DNA from: Cranoglanis bouderius
Lineage: Eukaryota > Chordata > Actinopteri > Siluriformes > Cranoglanididae
Length of the DNA stretch: 64,000 bases
Reading direction: 5' to 3'
Assembly (NCBI GenBank): GCA_023630585.1
Contig: CM042548.1
Coordinates: forward strand, 14,921,027 to 14,985,026
Shown: positions 1 to 11,903 of the stretch, in pieces
How positions within the stretch are numbered: position 1 is the first letter of the stretch
Layout of the letters: every line of letters starts with the position of its first letter
Notes under the pieces: model-generated
Told to the model about the DNA's origin: nothing
Databases searched by the model: none
What the model saw: the letters and a program-made list of their open reading frames with translations, nothing else
Made by a program: the position numbers and the translations under genes

Positions 1-705
1 ACATAATACAACCATCTTGAGCATTATTCGCTGCCTCTTCTTATTTTAATCAGTCTCTACTCACACCAGCTCTGACTGTACCTAATATCTGTGCTCATAC
101 ATTAAAGCAGACATTTTTTTTTCAAAGCAAACAAAACGTACACTTCAGAGTGACTCACTGTCTGGAAAGTGTACTATTTAAAGAAAGTGCTCATTATTCA
201 TTAAAAAAAAAAAAACACTTCTTTAGTGTATAGATTCTTATTGTTATTTGGATTGTGCTGTTATTCACACTGTCGATAATAAATCTCCTTTGTTCTAATG
301 CATCAATGATCAGGTTCAAAAGCCAGGAGACTGCAATCAATCACATATCGCGCTTGCAAACTTGAGTGTGACGATTTAATAGCGTGTCAATACAACAAGG
401 AACAATGAGCCAACTCAAATTAGGTGGTTTTGAATCATATATTGACTGATTTTATGTGTCTTATGTTGTTTTATTGGTTTGTTGCCTTATGCACATAATG
501 ATAGATAACTCATGTTCTAGATTAAGAAAAAGTGAAAAAAAAACAACAACAACAAAAACAGGAAATATCACTTTTAATGTTAATGAGAAGTTCACAGTCT
601 CCAGATATGTAAATAATATAGATAAAAATAATGGCCATATAATAGTGACATTATAAATCTTAAAGAGTTCATCAGTTGTTCCTCTTGGGAAACCATGAAA
701 GGATT
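1..705. other. Non-coding, nothing recognised
   Basis: This AT-rich stretch holds only short A and T runs (for example near 202-215). No exon, RNA gene or repeat family is recognisable. Its last dozen bases (tgaaaggatt plus the TA target site at 706-707) are the left host flank of the Tc1 element that follows. Confidence 0.6.
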
Positions 706-707
706 TA

Positions 708-904
708 CAGTGGGGGAAAAAGTATTTGATCTCCTGCTGATTTTGTACGTTTGCCCACTGACAAAGAAATTATCAGTCTATAATTTTAATGGTAGGTGTA
801 TTTTAACAGTGAGAGACAGAATAACAACAAAAAAATCCAGAAAAATGCATTTCAAAAAAGTTATAAATTGATTTGCATTTTAATGAGGGAAATAAGTATT
901 TGAC
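708..904 (+). repeat. Left terminal inverted repeat of Tc1 copy 1
   Basis: This arm pairs in inverted orientation with 2060-2261. It contains the family-typical stretch reading gatctcctgctgattttg near its tip; the right arm has gatcccctgctg in the same place. That single-base difference identifies the left arm as the source of the insertion at 1580-1741. Confidence 0.9.
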
Positions 905-913
905 CCCTTTGAC

Positions 914-1894
914 TTAGTACTTGGTGGCAAAACCCTTGTTGACAATCACAGAGGTCAGACATTTCTTGTAGTTGGCCACCAGGTTTGCACACATCTCAGG
1001 AGGGATTTTGTCCCACTCCTCTTTGCAGATCCTCTCCAAGTCATTAAGGTCATTTTCAATGCCCTGGCTGAGGGAAGGAGGTTCTCACCCAAGATTTGAT
1101 TGTACATGGCCCCGTCCATCGTCCCTTTGATGCGGTGCAGTTCCTGTCCCCTTAGCAGAAAAACACCCCCAAAGCATAATATTCCCACCTCCATGTTTGA
1201 CGGTGGGGATGGTGTTATGACTTGGGGTCATAGGCAGCATTCCTCCTCCTCCAAACACGGTGAGTTGAGTTGATGGCAGAGAGATCTGACGACACCTGAC
1301 CACAACACTTTCACCCAGTTCTCCTCTGAATCATTCAGGCAAACTTCAGACGGGCCTGTACATGTGCTTTCTTGAGCAGGGGGACCTTGCGGGCGCTGCA
1401 TTATTTCAGTCCTTCACGGCGTAGTGTGTTACCAATTGTTTTCTTGGTGACTATGGTCCCAGCTGCCTTGAGATCATTAACAAGATCCTTCCGTGTAGTT
1501 CTGGGCTGATTCCTCACCGTTCTCATGATCATTGAAACTCCACGAGGTAAGATCTTGCATGGAGCCCCAGACCGAGGGACTCCATGCAAGATCTTACCTC
1601 GTGGAGTTTCAATGATTTACAGTGATTAAATCATTACACCTACCATTAAAATCATAGACTGATTATTTCTTTGTCAGTGGGCAAACGTACAAAATCAGCA
1701 GGAGATCAAATACTTTTTTCCCCCCACTGTAAATCCTTTCAATCTGACAGTTTCTTCCATTTGTGAATAATCGCACCAACTGTTGTCACCTTCTCACCAA
1801 ACTGCTTGGCGATGGTCTTGTAGCCCATTCCAGCCTTGTGTAGGTCTACAATCTTGTCCCTGACATCCTTGGACAGCTCTTTGGTCTTGGCCAT
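914..1894 (-). pseudogene. Tc1 transposase pseudogene (copy 1)
   Basis: Reading from an ATG at 1892-1894, the N-terminal helix-turn-helix region (beginning MAKTKELSKDVRDKIVDLHK) is visible to about 1745. The second DNA-binding half and the start of the catalytic region are seen at about 1575-1389 (RSGAPCKI, TRKDLVNDLKAAG). The catalytic core then appears in pieces: a GGGNIMLWGCFSAKGTG stretch and GTMDGAMYNQILGENLLPSA. The C-terminus (VANYKK, GFATKY) ends with a stop at 914-916. It is disabled by a 162-bp insertion at 1580-1741, by frameshifts, and by deletion of the segment that in copy 2 encodes the FQHDSDPKHT and PLENLW motifs. The second aspartate and the glutamate of the DD34E triad are therefore missing. 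Confidence 0.9.
1580..1741. repeat. Inverted-duplication insertion inside Tc1 copy 1
   Basis: Two pieces are fused. 1580-1616 is the reverse complement of 1528-1564 (about 37 bp, loop 1565-1579). About 1630-1741 is the reverse complement of the element's left end plus about 12 bp of host flank (roughly 695-815). The host-flank part shows that the duplication arose after the transposon had landed here. Confidence 0.8.
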
Positions 1895-2059
1895 GGTGGA
1901 GAGTTTGGAATCTGATTGATTGATTGCTTCTGTGGACAGGTGTCTTTTTACAGGTAACAAACTGAGATTAGGAGCACTCCCTTTAAGAGAGTGCTCCTAA
2001 TCTCAGCTCATTAACTGTGTAAAAGACACCTGGGAGCCAGAAATCTTGCTGATTGATAG

Positions 2060-2261
2060 GGGATCAAATACTTATTTCACTCATTAAAATGCAAATCAAT
2101 TTATAACTTTTTTGAAATGCGTTTTTCTGGATTTTTTTTGTTGTTATTCTGTCTCTCACTGTTAAAATACACCTACCATTAAAATTATAGACTGATCATT
2201 TCTTTGTCAGTGGGCAAACGTACAAAATCAGCAGGGGATCAAATCCTTTTTTCCCTCACTG
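2060..2261 (+). repeat. Right terminal inverted repeat of Tc1 copy 1
   Basis: This arm is the inverted counterpart of 708-904 and ends CCCTCACTG directly before the TA at 2262-2263. It lies upstream of the minus-strand transposase start. Confidence 0.9.
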
Positions 2262-2382
2262 TATCTATAATCCAACAACAGTGGAACCCTTTCAGGAGAC
2301 TAAGAACTGTTAATTACTAATTAATGAACCCTTAAAGAATCTATTTGGAAGTGATCAGGCTCTGTATGCAAAGAATTGGAGA

Positions 2383-2401
2383 GAAGAAAGAGAAGAAAGA
2401 C

Positions 2402-2472
<71 letters not shown>

Positions 2473-2508
2473 AACTGAAATGGTGAAGAAAGAAAGAAAT
2501 GGTGAGGA

Positions 2509-2552
<44 letters not shown>

Positions 2553-2561
2553 AATGGTGAA

Positions 2562-2619
<58 letters not shown>

Positions 2620-2645
2620 AAAAAGAAAGAAAGAAAGAAGGAAGT

Positions 2646-2677
<32 letters not shown>

Positions 2678-2728
2678 AATGGTGAAGGAAGGAAGTAAGA
2701 AAGAAAGAAAGAAAGAAACTGAAATGGT

Positions 2729-2777
<49 letters not shown>

Positions 2778-2819
2778 CAGGAAGGAAGGAAGGAAGGAAG
2801 GAAGGAAGAAAGAAATGGT

Positions 2820-2876
<57 letters not shown>

Positions 2877-2956
2877 AATGGAGAAGAAAGAAAGAAATGG
2901 TGAAGAAAGAAAAAGAAACTGAAATGGTGAAGAAAAAAGAAAGAAACTGAAATGGT

Positions 2957-3013
<57 letters not shown>

Positions 3014-3093
3014 AATGGAGAAGAAAGAAAGAAATGGTGAAGAAAGAAAAAGAAACTGAAATGGTGAAGAAAAAAGAAAGAAACTGAAATGGT

Positions 3094-3162
<69 letters not shown>

Positions 3163-3276
3163 AATTGTGAAGGAAGGAACTAAGAAAGAAAAAACAAAGA
3201 AAGAAATGGTGAAGGAAGGAAGTAAGAAAGAAAGAAAGAAAGAAAGAAACTGAAATGGTGAAGAAAGAAAGAAAGC
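2383..3276 (+). repeat. GAAA-rich polypurine satellite tract
   Basis: About 0.9 kb of almost pure purine on the plus strand, built from runs of GAAA interrupted by a recurring spacer (gaaatggtgaagaaag, sometimes gaaactgaaatggtgaag). A block of roughly 130 bp around 2870-2990 is repeated almost unchanged at about 3008-3130, so higher-order duplication has occurred. Open reading frames across it (lysine/glutamate repeats) are artefacts of composition. Confidence 0.97.
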
Positions 3277-5024
3277 TGTATAAATAACTGTATTTATTAG
3301 TATTTATTAGTGCAGAGATGTCTGTTGTGTTGGTGTCATAATGTTTTAATGTCTCTGAAGAAATGACTCATTAGATAAATAAAGCTGATTTCTTTGTCAG
3401 ATGCTTCATCTTCCATTTCCTCCTTCATCACTGCACCGCTTTAATAACAGGCAGCTGTGATGTAACCAGGTTTAGAAAACAGATTCCATTTTCTGTTCAA
3501 TTCATCTCCTAATTCGTAAATCTCTATCCCTGAGAAAGATGAGGAAGAGGAAGGAAGGAGATTAGGGCCTAAACTAAGTCGCTCCAAGTTGTATGTGCCA
3601 ATAACATGATGGCGTGATGGTTCAGATTAAACTAGATCACGTGACACACGTCCTAATCTGAAACACTGCTCCAGCTACTCCTAATCCCGACTCCAACACC
3701 AGCAAAGAGACAGAGAAGCATGAGCCATGTGTGTGCTTGGCCTCTCTCAGACACAAATGGCTTTCTTCCCTGGACCGCTGCCTTATCCATTCTGGCTGTT
3801 GGTTTTCGTCCAGGGATTTTTTTTTTTTTTTTTTTTTGACTGAGATATGGACCTGCTCCATATTTACATCCCTCCCAGCCAGGACAAATTAAAAGTCCCG
3901 GTGATGCTCTCTTTTTTTTTTTTGGATCACAATTACATTCAAGATCCATTTGTGGATGATTCACACAAGGCATCCCAACATAAGTCCTGCTTCATGGGAT
4001 TTATTTGCTTGATATTTTGATTGATGAGTTACGTTTATGTGCTTGTTGTAGCCTTTCAACCGCTTTCTACTGAAGTAGGTCTTTTCCGTGGCATGGCATT
4101 GTTTTATCACATCAATGCTCTGGTGTATAAATCCAAACCCCTTGATGTTGCACTCTTAGATAAAGTGTTCAGGGATTATTTGCACATTTAAACATTCTTT
4201 ATCTCCTCACTGGGTTTGACGTTGAACTAATTGAACGGAAAATTTGACGAACCCATAATATATCGCCTTTGAAAAAACCTTTCGAACCTACTGAAAACCT
4301 TCATAGACATGTTGTGAATTAAACAAATACTGGACTGAGTTTAAAGAGAACCCCAAAACAACACACTGCACAGAGCTTTGTTATTATTTCCAGCCTTAAA
4401 ACTTAAATACCAACATGTCGTGACATTTCGGTTTGAGTGACCAATAGCAGGTCCAGTAGATTTGTTAGGTTAGGTTGTTTTTCTTAGAAACAAAGGTTAT
4501 GCTTGAGGTATATCAAATGCCTGATATGTATTGATATAAATACAGAAAATAATGCTTCCTGAAAGCTACAATTTGCACACTATGTAATGAGCTAAGCGGT
4601 GGGGTTAGTATATAATATACACATTTCTTCCTGTTGCAATCCCAGCACTACAGTATCAGTGTGTGTGTTTGTGATATCTCTGACTGTTTTCTCATGTCAG
4701 CTGTTTCAGCCTGCTGATTTATTTATTTATTTATTACTTTTTTTTGTGACATGAGGTTTGGGCAGTAGCCACTTAGATTTAACTGCTTACTGCGAACTTG
4801 CATCATCCCCTGAAGAAGGAGCCGTATTCTCAGAGCGGCCCTTTGACAGTAAGCCATACTAGGACACAGTTTTCTCCAGAAAAAGGCCACAGACGGTCAG
4901 AGCAGGAGCTTAACTTCTTGGTTTTAGCTGAGTACTCAAGCTGTAAAGCCCTGAAGACTCAGAAGTGGTGGGCAGTCACTACTCAAGAGCACTTCAGAAA
5001 GAGGCCCAGACTCAGACATCTCTA

Positions 5025-5026
<2 letters not shown>
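3277..5026. other. Non-coding, nothing recognised
   Basis: Ordinary AT-rich non-coding sequence with homopolymer T runs near 3817-3838 and 3911-3923 and a short ATTT run near 4720-4735. No exon with splice signals or repeat family could be recognised. Confidence 0.5.

Positions 5027-5062
<36 letters not shown>
5027..5062 (+). repeat. (TC)n microsatellite
   Basis: Eighteen uninterrupted TC units followed by a degenerate pyrimidine run. Confidence 0.97.
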
Positions 5063-5065
<3 letters not shown>

Positions 5066-5468
5066 CTCTCTGCCATAGGAAAATTGAGGGGGGAAAAAAC
5101 CCAAACACTTGGGATGGTCCATTTTTTTTCTGATTTGGGATGTCTCCCCATGTGAAAACAGCTCCAGGGCAGCCATTATGAGGCACAGTGCTGATCAGCA
5201 AGGAGGACAACGGTACGAGCAGTCCAAAATAAGCTCTCCCTTGAGACAAACACAAAGGCAATTACGCAGGAGGGAGGCTATTCTTCCTGCCTGCCAACAC
5301 TATTCATTATTAACGTGCAGGCTTTTCAGAAGCTTTCAACTGCCAGAATGAACTGGGCTAGTTTCACTGAAGAGGAGCGTTCGGCTACGTGACTTATCAA
5401 ACTATCTGGTTAGGCTAGTGAAAATTAGTAGTATTTGCTTATAAACATAAATCATGTAAAAAATATAA
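5063..5468. other. Non-coding, nothing recognised
   Basis: Unremarkable non-coding sequence between the TC microsatellite and a SINE-like repeat. It contains short A and T runs only. Confidence 0.5.
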
Positions 5469-5645
5469 ATCCATCCATCCATTTTCTGTACCACTTATTC
5501 TACACAGGGTCGCAGGGAGCCTGGAGCCTGGAGCCTATCCCAGGTGACTCGGGCATGAGGCGGGGGACACCCTGGACGGGGTGCTAATCCACTGGGAGGG
5601 AACCAGAGGAAACCGGAGTGCCCACTAAGCCACCATGCCCCCCTA
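5469..5645 (-). mobile_element. tRNA-like SINE-type dispersed repeat (minus-strand copy)
   Basis: On the minus strand the head reads ggcatggtggcttagtgg, the same pol III A-box-like head as the plus-strand copy at 15130. The 3' tail reads gaataagtggtacagaaaat followed by ATGG repeats, matching the tail of the 15130 copy. The middle (gggtcgcagggagcctgg... and gacaccctggacggggtgc) is the conserved body of a very common teleost repeat. The promoter-proximal part is internally deleted, because no B box is visible. An ATAA microsatellite adjoins at 5650-5687. Confidence 0.75.
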
Positions 5646-5649
5646 AAAA

Positions 5650-5651
5650 CA

Positions 5652-5686
<35 letters not shown>

Positions 5687-5687
5687 C
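5650..5687 (+). repeat. (ATAA)n microsatellite
   Basis: About nine AAAT/ATAA units directly abutting the head of the minus-strand SINE copy. Confidence 0.95.
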
Positions 5688-5689
5688 AA

Positions 5690-7589
5690 AGCAGGAAAAA
5701 AAACATTGTCTTCTAAAGTAGTGATTAATAGATATTAAAATTCATTCAATTTATTCATGTCCGCTATTTGGCATGTACATATTTGCCGATGTTGATGTTG
5801 AAATTATGAATAGATTAAAGTATTGGCATGACTACTGATAATCATTTCGCTCTATTATCTGGACATCACAAATTCAAATCCTGGAGATGCCACAGCTATC
5901 TGTATCCGGGAGCCAAGGGAGCAAAATTGGTCCACCAAGTATTAGGGATGGTATACTCTCTTTTCCCTGTCAATCACAGCGACGCTAGACAAACATAGGC
6001 GTCTGTGAGCCCATGTATGTGGAAGAGGGCAGATAGTGCTTTCCTCTGAGTGTGTTCAGCTGCCCAGCAGTTACAAAAGTCGCAGAAGTTCAATCAAGAG
6101 CTACGGAGGCATGATGACTGATTCCAGAGCACAAAAACATGTCTTTAAGTTTATATTAAATAACTCTGGATATTAAGACAAATTCCTGCTTCGATATGGT
6201 AACTAGCGAATTGCGTCTTTACTACATCACATATGAGGCCTCATCTTATTGGTTGCGTTTTGAAGGGCTCCATTTCCACTTCACACTCGTTCCTTCAAAG
6301 CCCAGCAGTTACTTTTTCCATTTCAGAACAAAGTCAATTTCAGATTGAAGGACTGACAATGAAGATAAGGCGGAGACTCGCGAGGAACCTGTACAGGTGA
6401 GGACGTCTGCAGAAGACAGTTCTCTCACAGAGAAAACAAACACTGTGTTCCAATCTGAAGGCAGGTCCCTAGGTAGGCAGCATATTAAGCTTCCAAGAGA
6501 AAGACTGCCACGTCTGGAAGGCCTTGGTGATTCCTTATTTTGGATTTTTTAAAGGACAAAGGGCTACATTAAAATTTTGACAAATATGACACAAAGTGCA
6601 TTTCCCTTCTTCATGCATATGCATTTGAGGGAAGATCTCTTAGTTTTTTTATGTAAAAACCTGGGAACAATCCCCATCATAGATACTTTTCCATTATAGG
6701 CTGAAATCCACCACATGGTTAATGGCGTTGCTTGCAAAAAGGTCATGTGCTATCGCCATCTTACTTCTGTGCCAGATAAAAAGAAATAAAGATTTTTGTT
6801 ATTTTTAAATAAGTAAAGAAATGGCATAAGCAGTAGTGTGCTATGATCATATTTCTGTACCCGTTTGTCAGACAGTGAAAATGCCTCTTTTAGGCAACAA
6901 AACAGCTCATTTCAGTGCTTTATTGTCGCATGTTGCTAAACTTTGAATCCGCATAAACAAACGCAACACTCCTGATACACTCCTGAGCACGTAAGAGTTT
7001 TCACCGACTGTGACATTAATCAGACAACTAACAGTTTCGGACTGACATCAGATGTTTCGTTCCAATTTACTAGGAATCTCTCGTTCTCTCTCTCTCTTTT
7101 CCCATGACCCCCCTCACCATCAGCGCCACTGATTGCAGTTCACTATTCAAGCTCAAAACAAGCGCTTCACTTCCACAATGAATGCAAATTACACTCATTT
7201 AAATGCACCAATAATGTTCTTGACTTTTGTTCCTGACTTGTTGAGTAAACAAAATGGAACATGCCGCATGGATTGCAAGGCAGAGATTTTTTATTCATTT
7301 ATTTATTTCCTTGCCTTTGCTTACAATAACTCCGGTTAACGCTCTGTGTTCTCGATTACGCCTCCATCTCAGCTCAAGATGTTGGAGTAAAATAGATAAG
7401 AGAAAGACTTGAACACTGAAAGCAAACGTAAATATATGATGAAGGGCATATTCTTAAAAAACAGAGCTCCTCCTCCAATCCTGGAATAATTATTAACATC
7501 GATAATAATTCTTAGATAATAGTAATAAAACAAAAAACAAAAACTCGTCACGGTTTTTATGGTGACAAACACAACACGGTTGTTTTTTT
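5690..7589. other. Non-coding, nothing recognised
   Basis: No coding exon or repeat family recognised. A mild pyrimidine run (CTCTCTCTCTC) occurs near 7080-7100. Confidence 0.5.
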
Positions 7590-7900
7590 TTTGTTTGTTT
7601 TTTTGTTCTAGTCCTCACTCCCCCTGTGTCCTGTCATTGGTTTGTTGCCTGGTTGTGTTCACCTGCTCTGTGTTTACTTCTGATTAGTTCCTGTATTTGT
7701 ACCCTGTTTTGTCAATATTATTTTGCAAAGTCTTACCATGCAAATTTTTGCCATTAAGTCTTTGTTTTTGTGGTTCAAAGTTTTTTCTTGTTCCCGGCCC
7801 TTGCCTCTTTCCATTGTTTTCTGTTTTGACCCTACTACAGTCTTGCCCCAGTAAAGCACATACCTAATTACGCTCTTGCGTCATGCTTCTTGTTGCATGA
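7590..7900 (+). mobile_element. Solo LTR relic (Gypsy-like family)
   Basis: Aligned by eye, this shares an ordered series of blocks with the better-preserved LTR at 18025-18350 and with a minus-strand relic at about 47470-47600: cctgtcattggtttgttgcc, then gtgttcacctgctctgtg, then gattagttcctgtatttg, and near the end gctcttgcgtcatgcttcttg. No internal retroelement sequence flanks it, so it is read as a decayed solo LTR. The exact ends are uncertain. Confidence 0.55.
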
Positions 7901-9361
7901 TACTGAAAAAAATCCTAATAATAATGTTGTGCATACATTCCTAATTAAATGCTCAACATCAGAAATATTCTCAAGTCACAGTTATAGCCAGCTCTAGAAT
8001 TTAGAAATTAGTTTCTGTGTGAGTGTACTCTCAGCTAAAGAATATTTTCTTCTTAGAGATTTGATGATTATTGATGTCACAGCGTCACCCTCATACACTT
8101 ATACACACACACACTTATTAATATAATGAACAATATATAGGGCTGTGTAAATTTGACTGAAATTTTACACATATCTGTAGCTTAGGGGTGTAACACAATA
8201 CCACAATCTGTATCTGTTAACTGCTCCAAATATCCATATCTGTATTTGGATTTAAGATTGAAGAGGGTGTGGCCTAAACCTGGAGCTTTTTTTTCTTTCT
8301 TTTTTTTAAAATCCTGCTCACAAAGTTATCATTTTTGCATGACATTTTCTAACTATTTTAGTTAGTTCTATTTCTCAAAATATAAACAAATCAGTATCCT
8401 AATTTAAACCAACATGACTCTGACCAGGCAGTTACTAAGGATGAATGAACGCTGTAACGGTATCACTGTAAATGCATCGTTAACATACTGTAAATGCTAA
8501 TGAACGTGGTATTTCTTTGTCTCGCAAGCTTGATATCTCACATAAAGTTGACATCTGATTATTGTACAGAAACAAAAATGTCCCACTTTTAGCAAAGCAT
8601 TCTAAAAATATAAGATGGAAAAAAATAATGAATAGTGCACCTCTTTTCCTTATCTTTATACATGCTTGTTTAGAACACATATTTGTATTCGGTTACGTCT
8701 CTCCTGTAGCTACTGCATGTGGAGGAAAGCAAATGGACGGACGGACAGCTGTAAAAGGCAGAGCGTGATTGCGACATACAGAGAGCAGCATAATCCGGAG
8801 CACTCAGCACACAGCCGGGAGTCGTACCGAGGGCTAATGAGGCCAGGTTTTACAGAACCAAGGCTACAGGAGCCGGACGATAATTGCCGAGGCAGACCCG
8901 AATGAATGATGGAGAGAGGCGAGCCTTTCATCTGCCGCAGGAAAACAGAGTCGGCCCTAACGAGAGGGCAGGTCCATATTGACCAGAGCTTCACTTTTCT
9001 TTACAACACTAATGGCATGTGTTTATCAAAAATGCTGGCGTGGTCCCGCCTCCACCTACCTGCCCTCCTGTTCGGTTAGCTAAGGACGGCTGGAGGGATG
9101 AGACACAGAAACGTCTGTCTGCGTTATTGATTTAACTGCGAGCTCTATTCATTCATTTCACTGATATTTATTTGTTCGGGAGGTTTTGGTTGGATAAATA
9201 CATCACATCCGTAAATTCGGCTGAAAATCTGAAATGTTGCGACTGTTTTCATTTTCATTGATCACACAAAGCTGAAACTATTACAGCGAGAAAAGCTGAT
9301 CTGATTGATTACTGTTACCACCCAGACATTGAGGATTTTCGAACAACAGTATGTGCTGAAG
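7901..9361. other. Non-coding; GC-richer island near 8740-9000
   Basis: Mostly AT-rich. The stretch at about 8740-9000 is richer in CpG and is free of simple repeats, so it is a candidate conserved non-coding element, but this cannot be shown from one sequence. A fragment reading ttaggggtgtaaca at about 8184-8197 resembles, inverted, the repeat unit expanded at 27770-28497. Confidence 0.4.
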
Positions 9362-9460
9362 TACTTTATTCGTCTTATACCACAGCAATTTGCCAAAGAT
9401 TATAATATTTTTCTTTACATTTATAGTTACATTTAATGTTGCGGTAAGTTAGTTTCTTCT
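9362..9460 (+). repeat. Fragment of dispersed fold-back (MITE-like) repeat
   Basis: It contains actttattcgtcttatacca, then acagcaatttgccaaagatt, then tagttacatttaatgttgcgg. These are the same ordered blocks found at 25910-26260, 38935-39410, 61600-62520 and 63815-63925. Confidence 0.6.
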
Positions 9461-9507
9461 TGAAGTTAATAAGACAAAAAAAAGAAAAATGCATCTTATA
9501 TCACCAT

Positions 9508-9957
9508 ATCTCTCTCTGTCTCTCTCCCTCTCTGTCTCATTGCTTCTCTCTCTCTTTGTCTCTCTCTGTCTCACTCCATCTCTCTCTCCCTCTGTGTCTC
9601 TCTCCCTCACTCTGTTTCATTGTTTCTCTTTCACTTTGTCTCCCTCTCCCTCTCTCTGTCTCATTGTTTCTCTCAACTCTCTCTCTCCCCCTTTCTGTCT
9701 CTCTCTCCCTCTCTTTGTCTCTTTCTCTGTCTCTCTCCCTCTCTCTCTGTATCTCTCCTACTCTCTGTCTCATTGTTTCTCTCTCTCTCTCTCTTTGTCT
9801 CTCTGTCTCTGTCTCCCTGTGTCTCTCCCTCTCTTTGTCCATCTCTCTCTCTCCATCTCCCTCTAACTCTCCCTCTCTGTCAGTCTCTCTCTGTCCCTCT
9901 CAGTCTCTGTCTTTTCTTTCGTTTTCCTCTTTCTCTGTCTGTCTGTCTGTCTGTAGT
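9508..9957 (+). repeat. CT-rich polypyrimidine low-complexity block
   Basis: About 450 bp of degenerate CTCT/CTGT/CTCC units on the plus strand. Serine/leucine-rich reading frames across it are compositional artefacts. Confidence 0.95.
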
Positions 9958-11903
9958 TTGAAAGAAGCAAAAGGGATCAGAAACTAATCTGTTTGAAAGT
10001 CTTATAAACTGAAAGCTCGACACATACTCTGGCGAGTGTATCTGTGTGTGCATGCACAGAGAACAGAAATGCAACAGTCCCCTCTTCTCCTGAATCTGCT
10101 CCAGACATCTTTGTCGTTACACTGGAACACGGCCGCTTGTGTTTGAGCGAGAGAACTGAAAGGAGGAATGAATCATTTCTTTCTCTCGCTCTCCTCTTCA
10201 TCCTCACGCAGATTAAACGTCCACGGCAAAAGAACGCCACTGACTCAGACGAGCCGCACTTTGTAGACATCAAATCCCCATAATGAGCAGCCGACAGATG
10301 AGGAGAGCTCGGCCCGATTTGAAGTTTGATTGACGGGGGCACCTCCCGGCCCTGTGCGCGCTTTCAGCATCATCTTTTCAATTACAGCCGCCGCTCGGCC
10401 TTGTGGGTGAGAGGTAATTTGCGCGGCTGCTTTTAGCTCGGCGTACTGTATTACAATGCATTTATCCAGGAGCGAGAATGCGAGAATTCAGTGGGAGGTG
10501 ACGTGGGAGAAACAAAGCAGTGCTGCAGCATTTAAGTTTAATGTGAACGGCAGGCCAGCACAATTAATAGCATTTTATTTGGTGATCACAATTTTCACAA
10601 AATACACTATATATAATTGATTGTGATTACTGTTATTCACAACAATATGTAAGCTCATTGCTGCCACGTAAGAATACATCCTCAGCATCATGTTATTACG
10701 AGAAAACAACGGCAAACAGTTTCCCAGTGCGACAAGCACTACGGGTTACGTTTTATTTTGACACGTGCTTTTGTTTTGGTTTTCGGTCCTGTCTCCGCAC
10801 CTTGCGCCATTGTACCTGTTCTCAGATCAGCCCTTCATTAATTCGTCTTTATACAGTATATCTGTTCTTTTGTATATTTGTGATCAGTTCTTTTTGTGAG
10901 TTTCTGAGCCTTGCACTGTTAAGAGAAAAGCGGTTGATTCTTACAAGAAAACGTCTCATTATTACGAGAAAAGCATCTTGTGAGAAGGATTTATTATACA
11001 AAGGTGAGCCAAATGATTTTCTCCCCCATTGTTTATTGCAAATAGGTGTCACAAAAGTGTATTATTTTCTACATAATCTCCATTTAGTTCAATGCAAGTG
11101 TTCCATTGTCCATTTTTCTAAAAAAAATTTGATTCACTTCTAATTTATGTCAGAATTTTAAGGTTTACATTTGACTCCCCATATAATTCAACAATATGGC
11201 CTACATTATTACCAAACGGGTTCTAACAAATTCCTCAGTTGAGAAATTAGTCCAATTTTACTTCATGCTTGTCTTAAACCATAACAATATTTTAACACCA
11301 CTGAGCAGTGTAAACGGTATTGTCATTAGTATACTCACATTACGAAGGATTCTCAAATCCCAGCGTTTATACTGACGCAAATATTGGCCAGACGTTTCGG
11401 ACATCGCTTTATTCCTGGCTGATCAAATTGAACAACATGGGAAACTTACAAATTACAAAGCTGTCACGTTAACACAGTGAGGGTTTTATTTGAAACGTTT
11501 GGATCCTCTTGGCGCTGAGATGCAGGTTTAAGTAAAATTTAACAAATTCTGTCAACTGTGCCATTTGTCAGAACTGGTAACCATGTAGGTTATATCATAA
11601 AAACAAGATCCATTGTGTTGTTTTTATAACATATTCATCTAAGATGCTGTAATCATAGTTTGATTATTTGGAACCATACCACGGCCAAGAACACATCAGG
11701 GTTCTGTTCAAATGGACAAAGTGCTGAGAAAATGTGAAAAAAATCACCCTGAGGTGATTTGTGATTTTAGATGTATATTTGTCAGTTTTAACAACAGCCA
11801 TATTTCCACTTCCATGATCCTTGTCACTGAGGTTTAACTTGTATTAATCGTTTGTCCATACTTAGCACTTAGCATATTTTGAAATGTTTGTCTTGACACA
11901 GGC
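9958..11903. other. Non-coding; CpG-richer island near 10230-10520; possible LTR relic
   Basis: A GC-richer, repeat-free island with TAAT-containing motifs at about 10230-10520 may be a conserved regulatory element. At 10756-10925 a stretch (cttttgttttggttttcgg, cattgtacctgttctcag) weakly resembles the LTR family at 18025-18350. No exon was recognised. Confidence 0.35.

Larger units (their letters stand above)
708..2261 (-). mobile_element. Tc1/mariner-type DNA transposon, copy 1 (defective)
   Basis: The element is bounded by TA dinucleotides at 706-707 and 2262-2263, as expected for Tc1-family target sites. Its termini begin CAGTGGGGG and end CCCTCACTG. About 200 bp at each end (708-904 and 2060-2261) are inverted repeats of one another, so this is a long-TIR teleost Tc1 lineage. 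The transposase lies on the minus strand and is broken. A short internal palindrome at about 1968-2006, also present in copy 2 at 13020-14135, appears to be part of the family's normal structure. Length is 1554 bp including a secondary insertion. Cut-and-paste transposition would need a transposase supplied from elsewhere. Confidence 0.93.

Noticed and set aside
1968..2006. Palindrome agcactcccttt/aagagagtgct in Tc1 copy 1
   Set aside because: Also present in copy 2 (about 13847-13885), so it is a normal part of the family and not a novel structure.
2345..2903. Lysine/glutamate-rich open frames
   Set aside because: Pure consequence of the GAAA repeat.
9460..9987. Serine/leucine-rich 175-residue frame
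   Set aside because: Translation of CT-rich low-complexity DNA.
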